Positions 1 through 9,321 of a DNA stretch of 64,000 nt are shown piece by piece. The position numbers and the translations under genes are program-made. The DNA is from Rhizobium sp. FKY42 (GTDB taxonomy: Bacteria > Pseudomonadota > Alphaproteobacteria > Rhizobiales > Rhizobiaceae): contig NZ_STGA01000011.1 in NCBI RefSeq assembly GCF_005222835.1, positions 1 to 64,000 on the forward strand. The letters are read 5' to 3'. Each line of letters opens with the position of its first letter. The stretch's first letter is position 1. A model generated the notes under the pieces. The model was not told where the DNA came from and searched no databases. It saw nothing but the letters and a program-made list of their open reading frames with translations.

Positions 1-33
1 GGTCTCTCCACTACGATGTAGAACTCGTCCAGT

Positions 34-60
34 CCTCCACCGTAGGTGGAGGTTTACTTT
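34..60 (+). terminator. Rho-independent terminator
   Basis: An 8-bp perfect stem (CCTCCACC at 34-41, GGTGGAGG at 45-52) with a 3-nt loop is followed by TTTACTTT. It would end transcription entering from the left edge, so the gene it serves lies outside the window. The T-tract is interrupted, which makes it a moderate call. Confidence 0.55.
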
Positions 61-67
61 GATTGCA

Positions 68-170
68 ATGCATGTCGCGCTCAACCGAATTCGGTTGAGC
101 GGAACGAACATGCATCAATTTAAAGTCTTACAGCGTCGTTCGCGCGTTCAATCGAACGCGCCGCGCTGTA
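68..170. repeat. RIME-like intergenic palindromic element (copy 1)
   Basis: Two hairpin modules lie side by side. In the first, ATGCATGT (68-75) and ACATGCAT (108-115) flank a perfect 24-bp palindrome at 78-101 centred on GAATTC. In the second, TACAGCG (129-135) pairs with CGCTGTA (164-170), and inside it GCGCGTTC (142-149) pairs with GAACGCGC (154-161). This two-hairpin design, with outer ATGCATGT arms and an AGCG..CGCT module, resembles the RIME/ABC-type mosaic elements that recur between genes in Rhizobiaceae. A diverged copy with the same plan, inverted, lies at 18486-18593. No coding role is seen. Confidence 0.55.
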
Positions 171-359
171 GGCAACAGCACTTCAATGATCCGCCATTCC
201 ATATTCGTCAGGTCGCCGCGAGCCAAAACCTAGAAGTGAGCGCAAACCAACCGGCTTCAAATTAAGTCAAGGGAAAACCGCTCCGTAACTCAACAATTAA
301 TTGCATCTGGAAGAAAAATACTTTCCCTTCGAGATGTAGTGCGGCGGAGCGTACATCTC

Positions 360-2921
360 ATGGAAAACCCAATTCCTTGGGGTAAAATCAACGAAGGATC
401 TAGTCACCATCTAGCAAATCATTGCGCAGATGTTGCAGCTTGTTTCGAAGCCATTGCGAAACAGCCAGTCATACACGAGCGCCTCGAAAGATCGGCGGGG
501 CGACCTCTCAACGAGATCGATTTTTCTCGTCTGGCGACGATAGTCTTTCTGCATGATTGCGGCAAGCTTCATCCCGGCTTTCAGGCAAAAGGGACTATAG
601 ACGGGATTATCTGGCCACGACTTGCCCTGCATGGACATGTTCAGGAGGGGGCTGCGATCTTTTCCGGTGTTCAAAATGGTGCCTTGGCCGAAGCGCTACA
701 CTTCGCTGAGTTGCGATCATGGGGCGTCAGTCAGGGTCTTTTGTTTGCGGCAATCGCGCATCACGGTCGCCCGTTTTCCTTAGAGCCGAAAGCCAAAAAT
801 GATTGGGAACAGGTATTGCGGCCTGCCTACGCCCCCCTTGCCGCGGCGCATCAACTGGGCGGCTTGATGCGCGCATGGTTCCCGCTTGCCTTTTCGGAAG
901 GGGGCGCCGCGCTTCCAGTTCGGCCGGACTTCCAGCATCTGTTTTGCGGGCTGGTGTCGTTGGCGGATTGGCTGGGGTCTACTCAATCCCTCTTTCCATT
1001 CGTGGCGGAATGCGATCCCAGCTACATGGAGCGTGCCAAACAACAGGCCGTCCGTGCGGTGACCGGTATCGGGCTGGATGTCCGGCACTGGCGAGACGCA
1101 ATTCAAGGCAAGGCAAGTTTCGGCGTGCTTTCCGACGGGAAACCTTCGCGCCGAGCCCAACAGGTAACCGGCGAGTGGTCACTGGATGATCCGCTCATCA
1201 TTCTGGAAGCGGAAACAGGCTCCGGCAAAACAGAAGCCGCGCTTTGGCGGTTTGCGCAACTCTTCGAAGCCGGAAAGGTGGATAGTCTCTATTTCGCGCT
1301 GCCGACACGCGCCGCGGCGCGCCAGATCCATCAGCGGGTGAATGATGTTTTGAAGCGTTTGATGGGCGAAGATGCGCCAGAGGCGGTGCAGGCAGTGCCC
1401 GGCTATCTTCGCTCGGGCGAAATATCGGGCAGAAAACTTCCAGCCTTCGAGGTCCTGTGGGACGACGACCCCGATGAAGCAAGACGCATTGCTCGATGGG
1501 CGGCAGAAGGCGGGCGCCGCTATCTGGCGGCAACTGTTGCCGTGGGCACGGTGGATCAGGCCATGCTGGCGGCACTTCAGGTGAAACATGCCCACCTACG
1601 CGCAGCCGCTCTTTCCCGTTCGTTGCTTGTCATCGACGAAATCCATTCGTCCGATCGCTATATGAGCAATATCCAGACCCATCTGCTGAAGATGCATCTG
1701 GAGCGCGGCGGTCATGCCATGCTGATGTCGGCCACGCTTGGCGCCGAGGCCCGAGTGGCATGGCTGGAAACCGATCGAACAAGCAGGAAACTACCAACGT
1801 TTCAGGATGCGATTGCCGCCCCCTATCCCGCAGTTTGGGGCCGCCACGATGGCGTGCGCGATGCCAGGCAGGCAGGGCAGCCCGGCAAAGAGGTTGCGAT
1901 GACGCTGATGGACGGATGGGCGGCGGAAATCGCCGCAAGCCGCGCCATAGAGGCGGCCCGTCAGGGGGCAAAGGTTCTGGTTATCCGCAATACGGTGCGG
2001 GCGGCGCAGGATACATTCGAAGCGGTGCGCACAATGGGGGACGAAGCTCTGCTCATGCAGGTGGCGGGTGGGCCGGCGCTGCACCATTCACGCTTTGCCG
2101 CCGAAGACAGGACGCTTCTCGACACGCATGTGGAACGCCTGCTGAGCCCTGACGAAAGTGTTCGCGACAGAGAGGGAGCGATCATCGTCGGTTCGCAGAC
2201 GCTCGAACAGTCTCTGGATATTGATGCCGATCTGCTGATCACCGATCTCTGCCCGGTGGATGTGCTTCTTCAGCGCATTGGCCGGCTGCACCGTCACAGG
2301 CTGGTCCGTCCGGCAGGTTTCGAGGTGCCGCAATGTCTGGTGCTGTCGCCACAGGATGGGTTGGACCGGCTGGCAAAGCCCGCCTTCGAAAACGGTCTCG
2401 GACAGTTCCGCGATGGCGGCGGTGTTTATCGCAACCTGCATGCCTGTGAACTGACGCGAAGGCTGGTGCTCGACCACCCCTCCTGGAAGATTCCGGAGAT
2501 GAACCGCTTTCTCGTGGAAAGCGCCACGCATCCGGAACGCATTGAAGCGCTGAGTGCAGAACTCGGCCCATCGTGGCAGACCTATTGGAACGGCGTCTAC
2601 GGCAAGGATGTCGCCGATGCCCAATCGGCCAAGCATCTGCGGCTGCCATTCGAATGCGATTTCACGAACCTCATGCCCTTTGCGGATGTGGAGGAAAAGA
2701 TTCGCACCCGGCTGGGCGCAGAAGGCGCGCGCGTGGAATTTGCCACGCCCGTCACCAGCCCGTTCGGGCAGCAGATCACGGGCATCAACCTGCCCTCGCA
2801 CTGGCAGGGCGTGTTTTCCGAAGAGCCGGTCGAGCCACGACTGGATGTTGGGTCAATCACATTCAGGATCAACGACGCGACCTTCCGCTACGGGCGGATA
2901 GGTCTGAGGCGGGAGGATTAA
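360..2921 (+). CDS. cas3: CRISPR-associated helicase/nuclease Cas3 (type I-E)
   Basis: This 853-aa protein is the target-degrading nuclease-helicase recruited by Cascade. An N-terminal HD nuclease domain shows FLHDCGK near residue 63. The superfamily 2 helicase core has a Walker A motif (ETGSGKTE, about residue 285), a DEIH box (VIDEIHSSD, about 425), a SAT motif (LMSATLG) and motif VI (QRIGRLHRHR, about 640). The length fits fused HD-helicase Cas3. I chose the ATG at 360 because CGGAG lies 10 nt upstream. An in-frame GTG at 339 has no ribosome-binding site. It is the first gene of the cas operon, and casA follows within 3 nt, so all eight cas genes are probably co-transcribed. No inactivating change is seen. 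Confidence 0.96.
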   Translation: MENPIPWGKINEGSSHHLANHCADVAACFEAIAKQPVIHERLERSAGRPLNEIDFSRLATIVFLHDCGKLHPGFQAKGTIDGIIWPRLALHGHVQEGAAIFSGVQNGALAEALHFAELRSWGVSQGLLFAAIAHHGRPFSLEPKAKNDWEQVLRPAYAPLAAAHQLGGLMRAWFPLAFSEGGAALPVRPDFQHLFCGLVSLADWLGSTQSLFPFVAECDPSYMERAKQQAVRAVTGIGLDVRHWRDAIQGKASFGVLSDGKPSRRAQQVTGEWSLDDPLIILEAETGSGKTEAALWRFAQLFEAGKVDSLYFALPTRAAARQIHQRVNDVLKRLMGEDAPEAVQAVPGYLRSGEISGRKLPAFEVLWDDDPDEARRIARWAAEGGRRYLAATVAVGTVDQAMLAALQVKHAHLRAAALSRSLLVIDEIHSSDRYMSNIQTHLLKMHLERGGHAMLMSATLGAEARVAWLETDRTSRKLPTFQDAIAAPYPAVWGRHDGVRDARQAGQPGKEVAMTLMDGWAAEIAASRAIEAARQGAKVLVIRNTVRAAQDTFEAVRTMGDEALLMQVAGGPALHHSRFAAEDRTLLDTHVERLLSPDESVRDREGAIIVGSQTLEQSLDIDADLLITDLCPVDVLLQRIGRLHRHRLVRPAGFEVPQCLVLSPQDGLDRLAKPAFENGLGQFRDGGGVYRNLHACELTRRLVLDHPSWKIPEMNRFLVESATHPERIEALSAELGPSWQTYWNGVYGKDVADAQSAKHLRLPFECDFTNLMPFADVEEKIRTRLGAEGARVEFATPVTSPFGQQITGINLPSHWQGVFSEEPVEPRLDVGSITFRINDATFRYGRIGLRRED

Positions 2922-2923
2922 AT

Positions 2924-4516
2924 TTGCTCACAACGAATCTTCTTCAGGAGCCCCTCATCACCGTCTCACCTTCTGCCAACCTCACGCTTCCCGGTGTTCT
3001 CGCCGCGCTGGCGCGAGACGAACTCGAGAGCTTTACAGCCCTTCGTCCCCATCAAGGGCCAGCCTGGCATATGTTTCTGGTGCAACTGGCTGCACTTGCG
3101 CTTCACAAGGCGGGGCGCGAGGATATTCCTGAGCAGGAGGACGAATGGCTGACGCTGTTGCGGGGCCTGACACCGGCTTACCCGGACGATGAACCCTGGT
3201 GCCTGAGTGTCGATGACTGGTCGAAGCCCGCCTTTCTGCAACCCCCCGTGCCTGAAGGTGTGAAGCTTGGAAATGATGTCGCGACCGCCGATGGGCTGGA
3301 TCTTCTGATCACCTCACGCAATCATGATTTGAAGCAGATGATTGCACGCGAGGGATCGGCAGAGGACTGGCTGTTTGCGCTCGTTTCGCTGCAAACAGGC
3401 GAAGGTTACGGTGGTGCTGGCAATCAGGGCATTGTCCGCATGAATGGCGGCTCCTCGTCCCGCGCCATGCTGACCTTGGCGCCTCTGGCGACGGCCAAGG
3501 CAATAGACGTGCAGCCCGGTGCGTGGTTTCGCCGGGATCTGCGGGTTCTTCTGGAAACGCGCAAAGATGTGCTGGGTGCTACCGGCCTGCCCTATGCGGA
3601 TGACGCGATTGGCCTGACCTGGCTGGAACCCTGGGCAGAGGGCGATCAACTGCAACTGAAGGATCTCGATATCTGGTTTATCGAGGTATGCCGCCGGGTG
3701 CGGTTGTCAAACCGTGGCGGGCGCATCACGGCAGTCAAAGGCACATCGCGTGAAACCCGCATTGCGGCCAAATCGGCCAAAGGCAGTTTGGAAGATCCTT
3801 GGGCGCCCATCCACAAGGCGGAAAACAAGAGCCTGACGATTGGAGACGAGGGCGAGTTCGACTATCGAACACTGACCAAACTGCTGTTTTCCGGGGAATG
3901 GGTGCTTCCGCTTCTTGCTGCTCGCGCCTCCTTTGAGGGGCCGGATACGCCGCTTGCCATTGTTGCCCAGGCCTTGGCACGTGGCAATTCTAAGACTGGT
4001 GGCTTTCGCTCCCGCATTATTCCCCTCGAAAGCCGGCAAATCATACGCGGGTGGGGGGCTCCCCAGTCACAGGAAATCCTGCGATTGTTGGCACAAGAGC
4101 AAACAAAGGCCATCGACCGCTTCGGCAAGGCCTTGACCTATTCGCTGGTGCTTGCCGCTGCATCCGGGGAAAGCGAACGCATCAACCGCGACAGCTATCA
4201 GCTGACAACATCAGCCCGCGCCGCGCTCGACCGCTTTGCCGATACGATTTTCTTCGAACATCTTTGGCGGCGCTTTGAGGTCGAAACATTGGACGAGGCT
4301 GCCAGAAAGGCGGAAGCGCTTGCCTTCGCCTCCTGCCTTTGGGAGCGCACGCAAGCCATTTTTGAGCAGTTCCTGCCGGATATGCCCTGCCATTCCCTCT
4401 ATCGCTTCAGAGCCGAGGTCAGGGCACGGCGGGCGCTTCGATCAAAAGATTTGCGGGAAAATTACCCCGAATTGTTCACGGCTCAAAATGCGAGAGAGGT
4501 GACGGAAGATGCTTGA
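2924..4516 (+). CDS. casA: Cascade large subunit CasA/Cse1 (Cas8e)
   Basis: This 530-aa protein is the large subunit of the type I-E surveillance complex, which recognises the PAM and recruits Cas3. The start is a TTG at 2924, placed 5 nt after a strong GGGAGGAT overlapping the end of cas3. A much longer open frame exists upstream, but it runs inside cas3 and is not expected to be used. The identification rests on its order (after cas3, before casB), its size near that of the E. coli protein (about 500 aa), and family-like stretches such as LRPHQGPAWHMF near the N terminus and LLAARASFEGPDTPLA around residue 330. Its last codons overlap casB by 8 nt. Confidence 0.92.
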   Translation: MLTTNLLQEPLITVSPSANLTLPGVLAALARDELESFTALRPHQGPAWHMFLVQLAALALHKAGREDIPEQEDEWLTLLRGLTPAYPDDEPWCLSVDDWSKPAFLQPPVPEGVKLGNDVATADGLDLLITSRNHDLKQMIAREGSAEDWLFALVSLQTGEGYGGAGNQGIVRMNGGSSSRAMLTLAPLATAKAIDVQPGAWFRRDLRVLLETRKDVLGATGLPYADDAIGLTWLEPWAEGDQLQLKDLDIWFIEVCRRVRLSNRGGRITAVKGTSRETRIAAKSAKGSLEDPWAPIHKAENKSLTIGDEGEFDYRTLTKLLFSGEWVLPLLAARASFEGPDTPLAIVAQALARGNSKTGGFRSRIIPLESRQIIRGWGAPQSQEILRLLAQEQTKAIDRFGKALTYSLVLAAASGESERINRDSYQLTTSARAALDRFADTIFFEHLWRRFEVETLDEAARKAEALAFASCLWERTQAIFEQFLPDMPCHSLYRFRAEVRARRALRSKDLRENYPELFTAQNAREVTEDA

Positions 4517-5039
4517 ACCCGTCCAGACACAAGATGACGATCTGAAATCCACCATCGCCGCTCTCGTCGGCAAGATGATGAAATTCGATCCCGGCGAGCT
4601 GGCCCGTTTGCGCCGCATGGATGTGGATGGCCCCGGCGAGCTGGAATTTTGGCGTCTCGCGCACGATACCGGTTTACGGGGCGATACCTCCGGTATGCAA
4701 CTGGTGAAAATCCTCGCACTGCTGGCACCGCGTGGCGACGTTGGCTCACGCGCTCCGTTTCACCGGCTCGGCGAACCGCTCGGCAAGGTGTTGGCCGAAG
4801 CTGGTTTCTCCGAAAAGCGGCTGGCAAGCTTCATGGCCCTGCCCTTTGCCCGGCGCGCAGAGGCGCTGGAAGGCATTGCACGCTTCATCACGCGCAAAAT
4901 GAAACTGGGCGTGAACTGTGTCGATATCGCCCAGCTTCTCTTCGTGAACGATGTCTGGCCGCTGCGCCAGCTCGCAAGACATTATTACACCGCATCTGAC
5001 CGCATTGCCGCCGCTGAGGCCAAGGGAGAAGACAAATGA
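4509..5039 (+). CDS. casB: Cascade small subunit CasB/Cse2
   Basis: This 176-aa protein is the small, helical Cascade subunit that stabilises the R-loop; two copies are present in the E. coli complex. Length and position between casA and casC are diagnostic. A conserved family stretch, ARLRRMDVDGPGELEFWRLA, lies near residues 28-50. The gene overlaps casA by 8 nt and casC by 4 nt (ATGA), which is typical of translationally coupled Cascade subunits. Confidence 0.92.
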   Translation: MLEPVQTQDDDLKSTIAALVGKMMKFDPGELARLRRMDVDGPGELEFWRLAHDTGLRGDTSGMQLVKILALLAPRGDVGSRAPFHRLGEPLGKVLAEAGFSEKRLASFMALPFARRAEALEGIARFITRKMKLGVNCVDIAQLLFVNDVWPLRQLARHYYTASDRIAAAEAKGEDK

Positions 5040-6169
5040 CCAAGCCCCGTTTTCTACAAATTCATACACTCCATACCTATACGGCAGCCCTGCTGAACCG
5101 TGACGATACCGGTCAGGCCAAGCGCCTCGTCTATGGTGGCACCACGCGCACCCGCATTTCCTCCCAAAGCCTGAAACGCCACTGGCGCAAGGCAGAAAAC
5201 GACCCGCACGCGCTGAAACAGCTTGTTGGCTACGTGGATTCCTTCCGCTCCCGCGAACTGGTAACGGAAAAGGTCATAAAGCCGCTGCGGGGCCGCTTTG
5301 CCGATGAGGTGGTGAATGCGCTGGAACCGGCTTTCCAGCAGCTTGTCTATGGCAAAAGTGCCGACAAGGGGAAGAAGAGCCGCCAGACATTGCTGCTCGG
5401 TGAGCCGGAAATTACCTGGCTTGCCGCGCGCGCGGAAGAGATTGCTGCATCGTCCGCAGATGCCAAAGCCGCAGAAAAGGCCGTCGCGGATTGGGCGAAG
5501 GACAAGAACTTCAAGACGATGACCGAGGGTGCAAGCCTGCCGGGCGGACTGACCGCCGCTCTCTTCGGCCGCATGGTGACATCTGATCCCGCCGCAAACA
5601 TAGACGCACCAGTGCATGTGGCCCATGCCTTCACAATTCATCCGGCAGAAAGCGAGGACGATTATTTCACCGCTGTGGACGATCTGAAGCGGGATGATGA
5701 CGATAGCGGCGCCGATACGATCCAGGAAACCGAACTCACCTCCGGGCTCTACTATGGTTATGTGGTGATCGATCTGCCGGGACTGATCAAAAACTGCGGT
5801 GAAGATCGCGAACTGGCTGCCCGCGTCGTTCACAATCTTCTCTATCTGATTGCGGAAGTCTCTCCGGGCGCCAAGCTTGGCTCCACAGCACCTTATGGCC
5901 GCGCCGAACTAATGCTGGTGGAAGCGGGAGATCGCCAGCCGCGTTCGCTGTCGACTGCCTTTCGTAAGGCCGTTGGTCACAGCTTTACCGATGGCCGCGA
6001 TGCATTGGCGCGGCAACTGGCCGCCTTCGACGAAGCCTATGCCACGGGTGAAGCGCGCCGCCATCTGAGCGTTGAGGGGCAGTTACCCGGCATTGACAAG
6101 ACGCCGCTTTCGGATCTGGCAGCCTGGGCCGCCGAACAGGTGAAGGATGCGGTCGATGCCAATGACTGA
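5036..6169 (+). CDS. casC: Cascade backbone subunit CasC/Cas7e (Cse4)
   Basis: This 377-aa RAMP protein forms the six-fold helical backbone that holds the crRNA spacer. The N terminus (FLQIHTLHTYTAALLNRDD) and the following GGTTRTRISSQSLKRHWR are hallmark Cas7e sequences. The length is close to the E. coli protein (363 aa). It starts at an ATGA overlap with casB and ends inside the beginning of casD. Nothing suggests truncation. Confidence 0.95.
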   Translation: MTKPRFLQIHTLHTYTAALLNRDDTGQAKRLVYGGTTRTRISSQSLKRHWRKAENDPHALKQLVGYVDSFRSRELVTEKVIKPLRGRFADEVVNALEPAFQQLVYGKSADKGKKSRQTLLLGEPEITWLAARAEEIAASSADAKAAEKAVADWAKDKNFKTMTEGASLPGGLTAALFGRMVTSDPAANIDAPVHVAHAFTIHPAESEDDYFTAVDDLKRDDDDSGADTIQETELTSGLYYGYVVIDLPGLIKNCGEDRELAARVVHNLLYLIAEVSPGAKLGSTAPYGRAELMLVEAGDRQPRSLSTAFRKAVGHSFTDGRDALARQLAAFDEAYATGEARRHLSVEGQLPGIDKTPLSDLAAWAAEQVKDAVDAND

Positions 6170-6914
6170 CAAGCAGTGGCTGATCCTCGATCTTGAGGCA
6201 CCGCTGCTTGCCTTTGGCGGTGTCGTGATCGACCAGATCGGCGTTACGCGAGACTTTCCGGCAGCCTCCATGCTGACCGGGCTGTTTGCCAATGCGCTGG
6301 GGTGGAAACGCACCGAGACGGAAAAGCATCAGGCGCTGCAGGATCGGCTGGTCTTTGCCGCCCGCATTGATCGCGAGCTTCCCGGCGGCACCTTAACCGA
6401 TATGCAGAACGCACAGCTGGAAAAAAACGATCGTGGCTGGACCAGCTGGGGCATTGTGGAAGGGCGCGATGGCGCAAGCTATGGCGCACCGCACCGCCGC
6501 AAGCGGGATTACCATATGGATGCACGCATGGTGATTGCCGTTCGGCTCGAACCTCTCAATGGCGAACCTGATCTGGAAAGGCTGGCGAAAGCTCTGCATT
6601 TCCCGGCGCGACCACTCTTTATCGGTCGCAAGCCTTGCCTTCCATCCCGGCCGATCCTTCCCGCCCGACGCGAGCATTGGTTCGTTGACGCTCCGACAGC
6701 TTATGCCGCGCTAACCCGCCTGCCTGCTGCCGACAGACAGAGCCCAAAAAGCAGGCTGCGCGCCTTTTGGCCGCCGGGAGAGGGCCCTGAAGAGGGCGAA
6801 GACGTAACCCGCATCTACGATCTGCCGGACTTGAGGAACTGGAAAAGCGGCCTGCACGGTGGTCATCGCAGGGTGATAGAGGGCTTCGTAATGCCAGAAG
6901 AGGTCGCCCCATGA
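6156..6914 (+). CDS. casD: Cascade subunit CasD/Cas5e
   Basis: This RAMP protein of about 252 aa caps the 5' handle of the crRNA. The opening LILDLEAPLLAFGG is the usual Cas5e glycine-containing start, followed by TRDFPAASMLTGLFANALGW, also typical. Three in-frame ATGs (6147, 6156, 6162) are possible. I prefer 6156 because GAAGGA lies about 8 nt upstream, but 6162 cannot be excluded. It overlaps the end of casC and shares an ATGA with casE. Confidence 0.93.
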   Translation: MPMTDKQWLILDLEAPLLAFGGVVIDQIGVTRDFPAASMLTGLFANALGWKRTETEKHQALQDRLVFAARIDRELPGGTLTDMQNAQLEKNDRGWTSWGIVEGRDGASYGAPHRRKRDYHMDARMVIAVRLEPLNGEPDLERLAKALHFPARPLFIGRKPCLPSRPILPARREHWFVDAPTAYAALTRLPAADRQSPKSRLRAFWPPGEGPEEGEDVTRIYDLPDLRNWKSGLHGGHRRVIEGFVMPEEVAP

Positions 6915-7741
6915 GCGTGCTACACCTTGTGAGCCTTCCCATTGACCTGCGCGAATTTCGCCGGTTGGCCGTCTTTCGAGGCTTTAGAGCCGATGAAGGC
7001 CGCGCCTTGCACCACCTGCTTAGTGAAGCGTTCGGCAAGGGCCTGTTGCAACCCTTCCGGCTTATGCCTGCGCCCAAGGAAACCCACGGCGGACACGGGG
7101 CTACGCTCTATGCCTATACGGGAACGCCGGAAGAGGTGTTGCGGGAAAATCTGGAACTCGCAGCCCCGGAACTGTTGAGCGCCTTGGGAACCGCGCATCT
7201 GGCACTGCGGGAAATGCCCAAGGTCTGGCGTGAAGGCAGACGTCTGGCCTTTGATGTGCGGGTGCGTCCGGTTCGGCGACTTCTGAAACCCCTGGAGGAG
7301 TGGAGCCGCGAGGAAAACCGACGGCACCTGAAGGGCGAGGATCTGCGTGGCCCTATGAAGAAAGGCAGCGAAGTGGATGCCTACCTGATTGCGCGACTGC
7401 GGCAATTTCCCGAAGGTCTGCCGGAAGATGCGCAGACGGGCGAATTCTCTCGCGAGAGCGTCTATCTCGATTGGCTGGCCGAGCGCTTTGAAGGTGCTGC
7501 AGGACTTGACCGGCAAGCAACGAGAATGACGCGCTTTGCGCGCGACCGGGTTCAGCGCAGAGCCGGCAACGGGAAGGAAGCGATCTCAGAAGGGCCGGAC
7601 GCGACCTTCCACGGCGAACTGACGGTGAAGGATGGGCAGGCTTTTCAAAAGCTTCTTATCTCGGGTGTCGGGCGTCACACCGCCTTTGGCTTTGGAATGC
7701 TGCTGCTGCGTCCCGGAGGCACACAAAATGCTGATCGGTAG
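6911..7741 (+). CDS. casE: crRNA-processing endoribonuclease CasE/Cas6e
   Basis: This 276-aa RAMP endonuclease cuts pre-crRNA within each repeat and stays bound to the 3' hairpin. The N terminus has the Cas6e pattern, including RGFRADEGRALHHLL, whose histidine pair lies where the catalytic histidine is found in the family. The C-terminal glycine-rich loop (GVGRHTAFGFGMLLL) is diagnostic. It is longer than the E. coli protein (199 aa) through an insert in the middle, around residues 100-190. Its cognate substrate would be the hairpin CTCCGC-ACTC-GCGGAG in the repeats at 8988-9321. It overlaps casD by 4 nt and cas1 by 14 nt. Confidence 0.93.
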   Translation: MSVLHLVSLPIDLREFRRLAVFRGFRADEGRALHHLLSEAFGKGLLQPFRLMPAPKETHGGHGATLYAYTGTPEEVLRENLELAAPELLSALGTAHLALREMPKVWREGRRLAFDVRVRPVRRLLKPLEEWSREENRRHLKGEDLRGPMKKGSEVDAYLIARLRQFPEGLPEDAQTGEFSRESVYLDWLAERFEGAAGLDRQATRMTRFARDRVQRRAGNGKEAISEGPDATFHGELTVKDGQAFQKLLISGVGRHTAFGFGMLLLRPGGTQNADR

Positions 7742-8624
7742 ATTAGGGCTGGAGAAGGCTCGCATTCCCCATTCGGATAGACACGGTCTCGTTTGGCTGG
7801 ATCGTGGAAGGCTTGAGGTGGAAGACGGCTGCCTGCGCTTCGTGACGGCGGGAGGCGGTGAGCTTGCCGCTGGAGATTATCAGATACCGCATCAGGCGCT
7901 TTCTATCGTTCTGCTGGGTCCGGGTTCCAGTGTTACGCATGATGCACTTCGCCTGTTGGCACGCCATGGGTGCGCGCTGGCGGCGATTGGCGAGGGTGCG
8001 GTGCGCTTCTACACCGCCCCTCCCTTGATGCCGGATACATCTGCTCTTGCCCGCGAACAGGTGCGCCGCTGGGCAGACCCGAAGAAGCGCATGGAGGTGG
8101 CACGCGCGATGTACGCCATTCGCTTCGATGAGATTGTCCGCACGCGCGATATCGAAGTGCTGCGCGGGCAGGAAGGGGCGCGGATCAAACGCAGCTATCA
8201 ACTGGCGGCGCAGCGTCACGGCGTTCCTTGGAAAGGGCGCAACTACGATCGCAACAACCCCAATGCCGGTGATGCGCCCAATCAGGCCATCAACCATGCC
8301 GCAAGTGCCATGCGGGCCGCCGCAGCGGTTGCCGTGGCCAGCGTCGGCGCCATTCCGCAACTGGGTTTCGTGCATGAGGATTCCGGCCAATCCTTCGTGC
8401 TCGATATCGCCGATCTCTACCGACACGATGTGACGCTGGACATCGCATTTGGAGCGGCCAAGGAGGCGCTGAAATCAGGAGAACCGGTGGAACGCTTGAC
8501 CCGACAACGCGCGGCAAAGCTTTTCCGCCAGCGAGACGTTATTCCCACAATGATAGACCGGATCAAGCTTCTTGTCGGACCCGAAGCAGACCAGACCGGC
8601 GCCCCGAACGAGGACGACGACTAA
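7728..8624 (+). CDS. cas1: CRISPR adaptation integrase Cas1 (type I-E)
   Basis: This 298-aa integrase inserts new spacers together with Cas2. I chose the ATG at 7728 (protein start MLIGRLGLEKARIP), with GGAGG about 8 nt upstream; a longer frame runs back into casE. The metal-binding residues are present in context: Glu in LRGQEGARIKRSY, His in GFVHEDSG, and Asp in VLDIADLYR. The length matches E. coli Cas1 (305 aa). It is coupled to cas2 by a 1-nt overlap, and adaptation looks intact. Confidence 0.95.
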   Translation: MLIGRLGLEKARIPHSDRHGLVWLDRGRLEVEDGCLRFVTAGGGELAAGDYQIPHQALSIVLLGPGSSVTHDALRLLARHGCALAAIGEGAVRFYTAPPLMPDTSALAREQVRRWADPKKRMEVARAMYAIRFDEIVRTRDIEVLRGQEGARIKRSYQLAAQRHGVPWKGRNYDRNNPNAGDAPNQAINHAASAMRAAAAVAVASVGAIPQLGFVHEDSGQSFVLDIADLYRHDVTLDIAFGAAKEALKSGEPVERLTRQRAAKLFRQRDVIPTMIDRIKLLVGPEADQTGAPNEDDD

Positions 8625-8935
8625 TGCCGATGGTGGTGATTATGACGCGTGATGTGGAAGCCCGCTATCGAGGCTTTCTTGGATCGATAATGCTGGAGCT
8701 ATCGGCCGGCGTTTATGCGCACCCCCGCATGAGCGCCGGCGTTCGAAACCGCATATGGGATGTCATGATGGATTGGCATGGCCAGCTGCGGCAGGGCAGT
8801 ATCGTCATGACCTGGGCCGATAGCGCCGCCCATGGTGGCCTTGGATTGTCCACCCTTGGCGAGCCACCCAAGCAGATTGTAGCGCATGATGCGATGCTGC
8901 TGGTGAGGCGTCCTCTTGCAAACGTCAACCCCTGA
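8624..8935 (+). CDS. cas2: CRISPR adaptation protein Cas2 (type I-E)
   Basis: This 103-aa protein is the structural partner of Cas1 in the integration complex. It resembles the I-E form of Cas2, with the opening MVVIMTRDVEARYRGFLGS and the segment LSAGVYAHPRMSAGVRNRIW, parallel to E. coli Cas2e. It is the last cas gene. Only 52 bp separate its stop from the first CRISPR repeat, so the array leader is unusually short. Confidence 0.94.
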   Translation: MPMVVIMTRDVEARYRGFLGSIMLELSAGVYAHPRMSAGVRNRIWDVMMDWHGQLRQGSIVMTWADSAAHGGLGLSTLGEPPKQIVAHDAMLLVRRPLANVNP

Positions 8936-8987
8936 TCGTTGACTGCTCTTTGACATTGTCCAGATAATCAGGCACTTAGAGGCAAGA
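8936..8987 (+). promoter_or_regulatory. CRISPR leader with probable array promoter
   Basis: The 52-bp gap between cas2 and repeat 1 is where a type I-E leader sits for an array read in the cas direction. It contains a perfect -35 hexamer TTGACA at 8950-8955. A weak -10 (CACTTA or ACTTAG) lies 17-18 nt downstream, which would place the start just before repeat 1. The array could also be reached by read-through from the cas operon. Confidence 0.45.
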
Positions 8988-9321
8988 GGTTCCTCCGCAC
9001 TCGCGGAGATAGACCCCGGCTTGCTGGCTGGCAGCGCCTATGGCGCAAGGTTCCTCCGCACTCGCGGAGATAGACCCCACGCCTGAAGGCGGCGTCATAA
9101 GGTTGTCAAGGTTCCTCCGCACTCGCGGAGATAGACCCTGGGACGAAGCCGAGGCTCGCGAACAAGGCAAGGTTCCTCCGCACTCGCGGAGATAGACCCG
9201 CCTTGAACACCATGCGCAGCATCTCGCGATCGGTTCCTCCGCACTCGCGGAGATAGACCCTCGACCGGATCGACAGGGCTTTCGCCTTCGAAGGTTCCTC
9301 CGCACTCGCGGAGATAGACCC
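8988..9321 (+). CRISPR. Type I-E CRISPR array, 6 repeats and 5 spacers
   Basis: Six identical 29-bp repeats start at 8988, 9049, 9110, 9171, 9232 and 9293, with a strict 61-bp period. The five spacers are each 32 bp (9017-9048, 9078-9109, 9139-9170, 9200-9231, 9261-9292). The repeat opens GGTTCCTCCGC and closes GAGATAGACCC, and holds a 6-bp stem CTCCGC/GCGGAG with loop ACTC. This layout matches E. coli-type I-E repeats read leader-first from cas2. All five spacers differ. The last repeat has no decay and is followed at once by transposase sequence, so the leader-distal end was probably lost. Confidence 0.97.

Noticed and set aside
59..265. 68-aa open frame at the left edge
   Set aside because: It runs through the palindromic element at 68-170 and has no ribosome-binding site or recognisable domain.
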